Part shown: piece by piece, positions 50,641 to 57,888 of the stretch | Numbering within the stretch: the first letter of the stretch is position 1 | How the letters are laid out: the number at the start of each line of letters is the position of its first letter | Assembly: GCA_008363075.1 (NCBI GenBank) | Contig: RHKK01000004.1 | Coordinates: forward strand, 16,065 to 80,064 | Length of the DNA stretch: 64,000 nucleotides | Direction of reading: 5' to 3' | Origin: Candidatus Uhrbacteria bacterium | GTDB taxonomy: Bacteria; Patescibacteriota; Patescibacteriia; 2-12-FULL-60-25 | Position numbers and translations under genes: made by a program | Notes under the pieces: generated by a model | Told to the model about the DNA's origin: nothing | The model's database searches: none | Seen by the model: only the letters and a program-made list of their open reading frames with translations

Positions 50641-51234
50641 ATGGAGTTTCAACAGGAGAGGGTTGCGTCACATGAGGCCTTTTGGCTGAAGGGGTACCCC
50701 AAGAACGGAGCGAGGATTGTGGAAATTCTCCGACCGTTCCAGGGGCGGGCGCTCGCACTGAAGCCGCTGATCGAAGACTTCGAGCCGCGTGCGAAGGACG
50801 CCATCTTTTGGTGGTACTTCGCGGGTATCCACACGGTCGAGGAGCCGCCCATGGGGCGTGGATCTCTCGCCCGCGATGTGAGGCCCTTGTGGGACATCGA
50901 TCGGACCTGCCGCGAGCGATTCCTCGGAACGCTAGGTGAGACTATGTTCGATGCCCATCATCAGAGGACGAATGCCGAGTGGACCACTCTGCAACGGCGG
51001 ATGGTGCGGGCACTGGATCTCCGTTTTTTGCGAGAACCCGGGCGGGGCTTAGGGCGACGCCTGAAGAACTCGCTTCGGTTGACCCTCGGCATCGCGGCAG
51101 CGTACACGTTCAGCGAAGACCGGTCTTTGGCCGATCGCTTCAAGCCGTACCATGATCTCTGGCTGACCGGGAACATCCCGCTCGGCATCGACGACAAGAA
51201 GCGGCTCGTCGTCCTGGTCGGCAGGACCCCCTGA
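50641..51234 (+). CDS. Unknown protein, paralogue 2
   Basis: 197 residues from the ATG at 50641, with AAGGAGG at 50626-50632. It shares with the protein at 49864 the motifs PFxxRALALKPLIE, RAKDAIFWWYFAGIHT and DLWLTGNIPLGIDDKKRLVVLV, but has a different, basic middle region (RALDLRFLREPGRGLGRRLK). No membrane helix and no known family. Independent promoter and terminator. Confidence 0.68.
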   Translation: MEFQQERVASHEAFWLKGYPKNGARIVEILRPFQGRALALKPLIEDFEPRAKDAIFWWYFAGIHTVEEPPMGRGSLARDVRPLWDIDRTCRERFLGTLGETMFDAHHQRTNAEWTTLQRRMVRALDLRFLREPGRGLGRRLKNSLRLTLGIAAAYTFSEDRSLADRFKPYHDLWLTGNIPLGIDDKKRLVVLVGRTP

Positions 51235-51241
51235 ACACAAT

Positions 51242-51275
51242 GCCCCGCCCGGGTTCTCCGGACGGGGCTCTTTTT
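51242..51275 (+). terminator. Terminator of paralogue 2
   Basis: GCCCCG (51242-51247) pairs with CGGGGC (51263-51268) with further inner pairing, then CTTTTT. It touches the typA stop codon on the other strand. Confidence 0.8.
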
Positions 51276-53085
51276 ACGCTCCTTTGCTCTGCTGGTCGCG
51301 CTTGCGTTCGAAATCCTTCAGGAACGTCTTGCGGATGCGCAGCGATTTCGGCGTGACTTCGAGCAACTCGTCCTCGCCGAGGTATTCGAGTGCTTCTTCG
51401 AGCGACATGCTGCGCGGTGTCGTCAATCCTTCCGCGACACCGTCTCCCTTGGAGCGCATGTTGGAGAGCTTTTTTTCCTTGCACACGTTGACGATCAAGT
51501 CTTCCGCCTTGGCGTTTTGCCCGACCACCATACCCTCGTACACCTTCACACCCGGCCCGATGAACATCTGTCCGCGTTCTTGCGCGGCAAGCAAGCCATA
51601 ACTGTTTGACTCCCCCGTTTCATGCGAGATAAGCGAACCGTGCGGCGCCCCGTCGATCGCGCCGACGAACGGACGATAGCCGAGAAACAACGAGTTGATG
51701 ATCCCCTGTCCGCGCGTGTCCATCATGAATTCCGTGCGATAGCCGATGAGACCGCGCGTCGGAATTTCGAATTGGAGATACGCAATGCCGTTTTCCACGC
51801 GCATGTCCTTCATGTCGCCTTTGCGGCGGCCCATTTTTTCGATCACCGAGCCGCTCACGCCTTCCGGGCATTCGATCGAGACTTCCTCGAACGGTTCCGT
51901 CTTCTGTCCGTTCTCTTCCTTAAAGATGACTTGCGGACGCGAGACTTGAAGCTCAAATCCTTCGCGACGCATGCGTTCGATCAAGATCGACAGGTGAAGC
52001 TCGCCGCGACCGCTGACGATAAACGAACCGTCACCCGATCCGGTTTCGACGCGCAGCGCGACGTCGTTTTGCAGTTCGCGGTCAAGGCGCTCCTTGATGT
52101 TGCGCGACGTGCCGTATTCGCCTTCCTGTCCCGCGAACGGCGAGGTGTTCACGGCAAAGGTCATTTTGACGGTCGGTTCCTCGATCTTGATGACGGGCAG
52201 CGCTTCCGGCTGGTTCACATCCGCAACCGTTTCGCCGATGTTCAGCCCTTCGATGCCCGCGAACGAGACGATGTCTCCGGCCGGCGCTTCCGCGACCTCG
52301 GCCTTGCCGAGACCGATGAACGTAAAGACATTCGTGATTTTCGCGGGAGCCGCGACGCCGTCTCGGTTGATCCACATCACGGGTCCCGGCTTGAAGGTTC
52401 CGCGCACGACGCGGCCAAGGCCGGTCTTCCCCTTGTAGTTGTCGTAGGAGATGTTGGCGACGGAGACTTGCAGCGGACCGTTTGAATCGTTTTTCGGTTC
52501 CGGAATCTCTTTCAAAATCGTCTCAAACAGCGGCTTGACATCCGTCATGGCGTCGAGGTTGTTCTCGAGTCCGGCCTTGGCCTGCTTGGCCGACGCATAC
52601 ACGATCGGAAAATCCGTTTGCGCGTCGGACGCGCCGAGCGTGACGAACAAGTCGAACACCTGATCCACAACCCAGTCGGGGCGTGCGTCCGGTTTATCGA
52701 TCTTGTTGATGACCACGATGATGCGGTGGCCGGCCTCGATCGCCTTCTTGAGCACGAAACGCGTCTGCGGCATCGGACCCTCCTTCGCGTCGACGAGCAA
52801 GAGCGCGCCGTCCACGAGGTTCATCACGCGCTCCACCTCGCCGCCGAAGTCGGCGTGTCCCGGCGTGTCCACGATGTTGATTTTCACGCCGTTGTAGGCC
52901 ACCGCGCAGTTTTTCGCCAAAATCGTAATACCACGCTCGCGCTCGAGCGGGTTCATGTCGAGGATCGTTTCGCCTTCGAGTCCCTTTTCACGAAAAGAGT
53001 CACTCTGTTTCAAAAGCGCGTCGGCCAGGGTGGTTTTCCCGTGGTCAACGTGGGCGATGATGGCGATATTGCGGATGTCAGACAT
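51274..53085 (-). CDS. typA: Ribosome-associated GTPase TypA/BipA
   Basis: A 603-residue translational GTPase that supports ribosome assembly and stress adaptation. G-domain motifs: AHVDHGKTT (11-19), the switch I region [22 protein letters not shown] and [12 protein letters not shown]-like domains III and V and the BipA-specific C-terminal domain follow ([38 protein letters not shown]). The ATG at 53085 is used; the open frame further upstream is the translated intergenic repeat at 53096-53185 and not part of the protein. Confidence 0.96.
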   Translation of the reverse strand: MSDIRNIAIIAHVDHGKTTLADALLKQSDSFREKGLEGETILDMNPLERERGITILAKNCAVAYNGVKINIVDTPGHADFGGEVERVMNLVDGALLLVDAKEGPMPQTRFVLKKAIEAGHRIIVVINKIDKPDARPDWVVDQVFDLFVTLGASDAQTDFPIVYASAKQAKAGLENNLDAMTDVKPLFETILKEIPEPKNDSNGPLQVSVANISYDNYKGKTGLGRVVRGTFKPGPVMWINRDGVAAPAKITNVFTFIGLGKAEVAEAPAGDIVSFAGIEGLNIGETVADVNQPEALPVIKIEEPTVKMTFAVNTSPFAGQEGEYGTSRNIKERLDRELQNDVALRVETGSGDGSFIVSGRGELHLSILIERMRREGFELQVSRPQVIFKEENGQKTEPFEEVSIECPEGVSGSVIEKMGRRKGDMKDMRVENGIAYLQFEIPTRGLIGYRTEFMMDTRGQGIINSLFLGYRPFVGAIDGAPHGSLISHETGESNSYGLLAAQERGQMFIGPGVKVYEGMVVGQNAKAEDLIVNVCKEKKLSNMRSKGDGVAEGLTTPRSMSLEEALEYLGEDELLEVTPKSLRIRKTFLKDFERKRDQQSKGA

Positions 53086-53095
53086 AGATTCTTGC

Positions 53096-53185
53096 GTCGT
53101 CATCCCGAGCGAAATGAAATGAAGCCGAGGGATCTCTTCTGTCCGAAGGGATGCCTCCGCTCCGCTACGCTTCGGTCGGAATGAC
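53096..53185. repeat. Intergenic repeat of the CCGAGGGATCTC type
   Basis: It begins CGTCATCCCGAGCGAAATGA and ends GCTTCGGTCGGAATGAC. I recognise it as a repeat type common between genes in many bacteria. Its imperfect inverted ends (GTCATCCCGA and TCGGAATGAC) make a hairpin. It lies directly upstream of typA. Confidence 0.8.
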
Positions 53186-53247
53186 AAACGGTTCGCGAAG
53201 GATACGCAAAAAAAGAGATTTCGTCAATCGTGGGCAATATCCGTTTA

Positions 53248-53282
53248 ATAAAAAGACTGAACCCCACGGGAGTACCGTGGGG
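53248..53282 (-). terminator. Terminator of a short minus-strand transcript
   Basis: Minus strand: CCCCACGG, loop TACTC, CCGTGGGG (53262-53282), then TTCAGTCTTTTTATT. It would end a transcript coming from about 53560. Confidence 0.8.
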
Positions 53283-53596
53283 TCAGTGGACCGGTTTGGC
53301 CCGGTGGGAGTTGCCTGTCGGTTCAGGTCGTCTGTCGTACAGGGATGTAGGTCCCACCCAGATCACGCATGGCCGGAGCCGGCGTGTTTGTATCCCGGAG
53401 TTGCACCGGGAAAGTGCGGTGGCACGAGGCCCGCGCGCAGGTTCAGGCCGCGGGGAGCTCGAGCGCGTTGTCGTCGACGAGGAGGAAGGAGGCGCAATCC
53501 ACGATCATGGTCACGGGCTTCACTCGATAGAACTCCTCTGTTGGAGGTGGCGTCTTCATAACAAAAACCACCCTTTTTGTCAAGGGTATCCCGGCG
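53283..53596 (-). other. Short transcription unit with small reading frames
   Basis: Between typA's repeat and the glycoside hydrolase this stretch holds TTGACA (minus strand, about 53577-53582), a 38-codon frame (53443-53559), a downstream GC-rich part with small stems (GTGC/GCAC, CCCGG/CCGGG) and the terminator above. It is either a small-protein gene or an untranslated RNA. Confidence 0.4.
53443..53559 (-). CDS. Possible 38-residue protein, frame continues past UGA
   Basis: ATG at 53559 gives MKTPPPTEEFYRVKPVTMIV, then DCASFLLVDDNALELPAA and TGA. The same frame continues beyond the UGA for 39 more codons (TCARASCHRTFPVQL, MRDLGGTYIPVRQTT) to a second TGA at 53323. A GTG inside (after an AGAGGAG site) could instead start a 26-residue peptide. 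TTGACA-N17-TATGAA overlaps the ATG. Coding is plausible but unproven. Confidence 0.4.
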   Translation of the reverse strand: MKTPPPTEEFYRVKPVTMIVDCASFLLVDDNALELPAA

Positions 53597-54634
53597 TTAC
53601 CGCTGGCCATCGAAAAACGCCTTTCCCTTCTCCCAAAATTCCGGATGCCCCTGCGTTTCCTTCATCCAGAGCCACCATTCGACGCCCCAAAAATCCACGG
53701 CCGGCAAGCCGAGACGGGTCGCGTAGCGGAAACTCCGTTCCATCTGCGCGAGATCGAACGTCTTGAACTGATCGAGAAGCGGCGTGTTCTGGATCTCGCG
53801 CAGCGTCCAAGGTTCCATCTGCATCTCGCTGATGTACACCTCGCCGATGAACGGCTTGAGCAGCTGTGCCTTCCGCCAGTACAGCATCGGCGTGATGTAC
53901 CAATGGCGCAACGTACCGAAGTATTCCGTGGCGACGGCGCGATAGACGCTGACGCCGACGCCGTCCGTCTCTCCCGCGAAGCCGATCCATAGCGACCATT
54001 CGCCTGAGTCGGTCGTGTACACGGGTCTGGGGGTGTCGCGTTTCGCCTCTTCGCCGCGCACGAAGCGCATTTCGTCGAGCACGATGCCGCGTGTGAGTCC
54101 GGGGCATGCGGCGTAATAATCAAAAAACGATTCGTTCTCCACCTGCCAGGCGGCAACGGCCGGATGGTCCTTGTATCGGGCATACAGCGCGACGAGGTAT
54201 GCCAACTGCACCCGATGCCGTTCACTCACGTCGGACAGGCGCGCGGCCCAGTCCGGTTCCCAACATTCTGGCCAGCGCGGTACGCGCGAGCCGACGGCGA
54301 GGATGACGGGCGTCTCGAACCGCGCGGCGATGTCGAGCTGCCGGTCGAGCGCGGAAAAGTCGTACGTCCCCCGCTTCGCCTCGATCTCTCTCCAGTAAGC
54401 GGGAATGCGGATGCGGTCCGGTGCTAGGTCCCGCAGCGCCGTTTCCAGTCCGCGATCGGGATCAAGTCCGAGCGTGCGCGCGTACGTGATGCTCCATGTG
54501 AAGCCGTAATCGGTATCGGCCGGAGGCGGCGAGCCAGCGAAGAAGAAGCACAGAAGCGCGAGTCCTGCGAGGATCGAAATCCATGCGGCCATGGACCAGC
54601 GCGGCACGCGTGAAAAGAAGGATCGTTTCTTCAT
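53597..54634 (-). CDS. Membrane-anchored glycoside hydrolase (TIM barrel)
   Basis: 345 residues. An N-terminal anchor (MAAWISILAGLALLCFFFAG) precedes a (beta/alpha)8 domain of the clan A type, with YGFTWSITYARTLGL, RIRIPAYWREIEAKRG, the acid/base pair Asn-Glu in WQVENESFF (near 166) and a likely nucleophile Glu in EVYISEMQMEPW (near 269). Sequence style is closest to GH5/GH42-like enzymes. The sugar substrate cannot be predicted. TATCCT lies six bases before the ATG, suggesting a leaderless mRNA. Confidence 0.8.
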   Translation of the reverse strand: MKKRSFFSRVPRWSMAAWISILAGLALLCFFFAGSPPPADTDYGFTWSITYARTLGLDPDRGLETALRDLAPDRIRIPAYWREIEAKRGTYDFSALDRQLDIAARFETPVILAVGSRVPRWPECWEPDWAARLSDVSERHRVQLAYLVALYARYKDHPAVAAWQVENESFFDYYAACPGLTRGIVLDEMRFVRGEEAKRDTPRPVYTTDSGEWSLWIGFAGETDGVGVSVYRAVATEYFGTLRHWYITPMLYWRKAQLLKPFIGEVYISEMQMEPWTLREIQNTPLLDQFKTFDLAQMERSFRYATRLGLPAVDFWGVEWWLWMKETQGHPEFWEKGKAFFDGQR

Positions 54635-54646
54635 ACACAAAGGATA

Positions 54647-55570
54647 CTACGCCGCCGGCAAGCCCACCAACACGAGACCGATGCCGACCAGCACGATCGC
54701 GATCCCTTTGAGGAGAAGCGTCTTTCGCGAGAGATCTTCCTTGAGCAGCGCGGAAAAGCGTTTCCCTCCAAGCCATGCGACAAGCACGATCGCGGCGTAC
54801 TGTACGGCCTGTAGCGCGTTGACGACCGTCGCGCTGCCGAGCGAGATCGCGTATTGCACGCCGACGAAGCCGACCGCGCCGCTTGCCTGCCCAGCGGCCA
54901 TGAGCAGTACGTGGCCGGGTTGCGGACCGGTCGGATGGCGGCCGGGGCGCAGGAGCGAGGCGATCTCTCGGCGCGCGTGCGGAGACACGACCGGGATCGC
55001 GGCGGCGAACGCGAGCGCAAACAGGCGCGAAAGAACGAAGGCGTCCAGGAACGGCACATGTTCGAATGCGTATTTTCCGCTGACGGATGATGCGGCAAAC
55101 AGGAACGCCGCCACGACGCACAGGCCGGCCGTCGAGACGCGCAGGCGATGTCCGCGTTCGCCGCCACGCGTCAGGAGCACGGTCGCGCCGATGAGGAAGA
55201 GAAGGCCGAGCAGCGTGCGAACGGGCAACCGTTCACCGAGGATGGCGGCGGAATCCACGAGCGTAAACACGGGCACGAGCGAGCCGACGATGGGCACGAT
55301 ACGACTTGCTTCGGCGCGCGAGAGCGCCTCGAAGAACGCCCACAATGCAACCACGAACACCGACCCGAATATGCCGACCGCGAGCCATGCGCCCGCGTCA
55401 AGGTTCCAGGAAACGGTTGGCAGGAAGACGAGGATCGACGCCGAGATCAGGCCGATCACGAACGCGTACGTCCCGCTGCGCTTGAACGCGGCCGTGAGCA
55501 GCGACTTGTCGATGACGAACGCCGTGGCATTCATCAGGTGTCCGCCGATCGCCGCGAGAAGCCAGGTCAT
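54647..55570 (-). CDS. EamA/DMT-superfamily transporter
   Basis: About 307 residues with ten predicted helices in two halves, each with an EamA-like pattern. Segments include SLVPVFTLVDSAAILGERLP and LLGLLFLIGATVLLTRGG at the end of half 1, and AVQYAAIVLVAWLGGKRF with GIAIVLVGIGLVLVG at the end of half 2. Substrate unknown. ATG at 55570 overlaps the stop of the nuclease gene upstream (ATGA), so they form an operon with the glycoside hydrolase downstream. Confidence 0.85.
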   Translation of the reverse strand: MTWLLAAIGGHLMNATAFVIDKSLLTAAFKRSGTYAFVIGLISASILVFLPTVSWNLDAGAWLAVGIFGSVFVVALWAFFEALSRAEASRIVPIVGSLVPVFTLVDSAAILGERLPVRTLLGLLFLIGATVLLTRGGERGHRLRVSTAGLCVVAAFLFAASSVSGKYAFEHVPFLDAFVLSRLFALAFAAAIPVVSPHARREIASLLRPGRHPTGPQPGHVLLMAAGQASGAVGFVGVQYAISLGSATVVNALQAVQYAAIVLVAWLGGKRFSALLKEDLSRKTLLLKGIAIVLVGIGLVLVGLPAA

Positions 55571-56919
55571 ACCTCCACCGTGTCGGCGTAATGCGGCGCG
55601 ACGGCCGGGATCCCGACGTCGTTCTGGAAATGCGTCGCGAGCGCGACGGCCGCGGCGTCTTCCCCGTGTGTGACGAGGATGCGCTTCGGCTTCTCCTCGG
55701 CCGTCACGACCCACTCCTCAAGTTTCTTTTGGTCGGCATGCGCGCTGTACGCGCCGATACTCGTGATGGTCGCATTCACATGAACCTGTTCCTGCAATAC
55801 GTTCACGACCTTCTTTCCTTCGTAGAGATCGCGGCCGAGCGTGCCTTGGGCCTGATACCCGACGATGAGCACCGTCGAGTTCCGGTCCGAGAGATACCGC
55901 ACGAGATGATGCTGGATGCGGCCGCCGTTCATCATGCCGGATCCCGCCAGGATGACCTTGGGCTTCGGTGCGTCGTTGATTGCTTTGGACTCGTCCCGCG
56001 TCCGCGTGAGGACAAGACCCGGAAAGTCGAACAAGTCGTCTCCGCTGGCGGCCAGCGCCTGCGCCTCAATATTATAATATTGCGGGTACGATTTGATCAC
56101 GTCCGTCGCCTTGATCGCCATGGGGCTGTCGAGATAGATCGGCACCTCCGGCAGGATGCCGCTCTCGACGAGATGGTTGAGTTCGAAGAGGATTTGCTGC
56201 GTCCGGTCGATGGCGAAGACCGGCACGACCAGGACGCCGCGCTCCTTGATCGTCCGGCGGATGACGTCGCGCAACTTGGTCTCTCGCGTGCTCTCGTCCT
56301 CGTGGACGCGGTTGCCGTAGGTCGACTCGATGACGAGCGCGTCGACGGCCGAGAGCTGCGCCGTCGGTTTCAGGATTTTGCTGCCGCGGTTGCCGAGGTC
56401 GCCCGAGAACGCGGCGCGCTTCCCCTCTCCGTCCTCGAGCTCCCAGAACGCGCTTCCGAAGATGTGCCCCGCGTCTCTCGGTCGCGCGACCACGTCCCCC
56501 ACCTTCACGTCGCGGCTATAGTCCACGCCGACGAAGCTCGCCGTCGCTCGCTGTACGTCGTTCTCGTCGTACAGCATCGCGATCCCTTCGCGCGTGAAAT
56601 CGTCCCGCATGATATTCACCGCGTCCATCATCACGAGTGTCGCGAGCTCGACCGTCGGCGGCGTCGCATAGACCTTGCCGCGGAAGCCGTCCTTGACCAG
56701 CTTGGGAATGCGACCGCAATGATCGAGATGCGCGTGCGTGAGAAACACGGCAGCGATCGTTTTCGGATCGAAGAGCGGTTCGCGGAAGTTCTTCACGTCG
56801 CAGGTATTGCATCCCTGATACATGCCGCAATCCACGAGGACGCGCGTCCCGCCGGCCGACTCGACCAGATAACAGGAGCCCGTGACTTCGCGCGCGGCTC
56901 CGTAAAAGGAGATCTTCAT
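55567..56919 (-). CDS. Metallo-beta-lactamase-fold beta-CASP ribonuclease
   Basis: 450 residues of the CPSF73/RNase J-like group. The zinc motif HAHLDH is at residues 62-67. Further features are GCNTCDVKNF before it, SGDLGN, ESTYGNRVHED, the beta-CASP domain (PVFAIDRTQQILFELN, YLDSPMAI) and the Zhaoling-RMMBL end (ILAGSGMMNGGRIQHHL, SAHADQKKLEEWV, VTHGEDAAA). Probably processes or degrades RNA. ATG at 56919 has TATCCT seven bases upstream; the GTG at 56925 is an alternative. Confidence 0.93.
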   Translation of the reverse strand: MKISFYGAAREVTGSCYLVESAGGTRVLVDCGMYQGCNTCDVKNFREPLFDPKTIAAVFLTHAHLDHCGRIPKLVKDGFRGKVYATPPTVELATLVMMDAVNIMRDDFTREGIAMLYDENDVQRATASFVGVDYSRDVKVGDVVARPRDAGHIFGSAFWELEDGEGKRAAFSGDLGNRGSKILKPTAQLSAVDALVIESTYGNRVHEDESTRETKLRDVIRRTIKERGVLVVPVFAIDRTQQILFELNHLVESGILPEVPIYLDSPMAIKATDVIKSYPQYYNIEAQALAASGDDLFDFPGLVLTRTRDESKAINDAPKPKVILAGSGMMNGGRIQHHLVRYLSDRNSTVLIVGYQAQGTLGRDLYEGKKVVNVLQEQVHVNATITSIGAYSAHADQKKLEEWVVTAEEKPKRILVTHGEDAAAVALATHFQNDVGIPAVAPHYADTVEV

Positions 56920-56944
56920 GGCCACAAGGATAGCAGACCCGCGC

Positions 56945-57241
56945 TTAACCCGTGAGCCACGCGACCAGCAACAGGACGGCGAAGAGCGCGAGCCTTTCGC
57001 GGACGGGAAGGACGAGGAGGCCGAGGAGGCCGAGCAGCGTCGCGACGGGCAACAGACCCGTCGCGAAAAAGCCGCGCGCGATCAAAGCGACGGACCCCGT
57101 TCCGTCACCGGTAAGGAGCGCGATTGTCGCGAGCAGCGCGACGAAGGCCGCGCCCCACGATACATAGCGCGCGATCGGGACGAGGGTGCGTCCGAACGCC
57201 GTGCGCGCGGCATCGGCGGCGGACTCGGGCGCCGGTTCCAT
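56945..57241 (-). CDS. Small three-helix membrane protein
   Basis: 98 residues from ATG 57241. A short soluble start (MEPAPESAADAARTAFG) is followed by helices YVSWGAAFVALLATIALL, ALIARGFFATGLLPVATLLGLLGLLVL and LALFAVLLLVAWL. No family is recognised. It begins four bases after the stop of the upstream membrane gene. Confidence 0.65.
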   Translation of the reverse strand: MEPAPESAADAARTAFGRTLVPIARYVSWGAAFVALLATIALLTGDGTGSVALIARGFFATGLLPVATLLGLLGLLVLPVRERLALFAVLLLVAWLTG

Positions 57242-57245
57242 GTAC

Positions 57246-57695
57246 CTATCGTGCGCGAAGGGCGAACGTGCGGTCAAGGTACCGGCAGAACTCGATCTGA
57301 TGCGGGTCCGGGTTTCGGCACGTTCGCTCGAACACGATGCTCATCAGGTTTCGCTCCACGTTCCCGGTGAACAGCATCACGAGCACGGCGCTTTCCAGAA
57401 GCAGCAGGATCGCGCCCGTGGTGACGGCCAGGCGGAAGGAGAAATCCGGCTGATCAAATCTTGCCTTCCACTTCGGATCGAACATCCACAAGCGTCCTTC
57501 CGCCATCGAGTTCGCGAAGAGCACCGCGAGGGACGCAAGCATACCCCACACGAACGACCCGAGCTGGGAAAAGCCCATCGCCGACGTGACGAGTATGGCG
57601 AGCGGGAATGCGGTGATCGTGAGGAATGCCCAAAAATCGGCTGTGCCGTTCCCTTTCTTCCTCCTCAAAGAGCGTTGGCTTTTTGTTTTTGCCAT
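57246..57695 (-). CDS. Membrane protein of unknown function
   Basis: 149 residues from ATG 57695. A basic N-terminus (KTKSQRSLRRKKGN) is followed by helices FLTITAFPLAILVTSAMGF, FVWGMLASLAVLFANSM and VTTGAILLLLESAVLVMLF. The C-terminal tail has two Cys (ERTCRNPDPHQIEFC). TATACT lies ten bases upstream of the ATG. A large 7-base repeat array begins 42 bases upstream of the start. No family recognised. Confidence 0.68.
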   Translation of the reverse strand: MAKTKSQRSLRRKKGNGTADFWAFLTITAFPLAILVTSAMGFSQLGSFVWGMLASLAVLFANSMAEGRLWMFDPKWKARFDQPDFSFRLAVTTGAILLLLESAVLVMLFTGNVERNLMSIVFERTCRNPDPHQIEFCRYLDRTFALRAR

Positions 57696-57736
57696 ACCTG
57701 GGCACAGTATACAGCGAACGGTTGACGGTTGCCAGT

Positions 57737-57888
57737 ACGTGAAAGCGCAAAGCGTAAAGCGCAGAGCGCAAACGGAAGAGCGCAAAACGTAAAATGTAAA
57801 ACGTAAACTTAAACCTATAACCAATAACCGTTAACCTCTACACGATCGGGGATCGATTCGTAATGGTTAAAGGTTAATGGTTAGAGGT
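57737..57888. repeat. Largest 7-base tandem repeat array, inverted pair, at the dnaE 3' end
   Basis: Left part 57737-57841: fifteen consecutive degenerate heptamers (for example AGCGCAA, AACGTAA, CCAATAA). Core ACGATCGGGGATCGATTCG. Right part 57861-57888: TAATGGT, TAAAGGT, TAATGGT, TAGAGGT, the inverted counterpart of the TAACC-type heptamers on the left. The last dnaE codons and its TAA stop fall in the right part. Confidence 0.9.

Noticed and set aside
53086..53187. N-terminal extension of TypA
   Set aside because: The extra residues are the translation of an intergenic repeat; the canonical GTPase start is the ATG at 53085.
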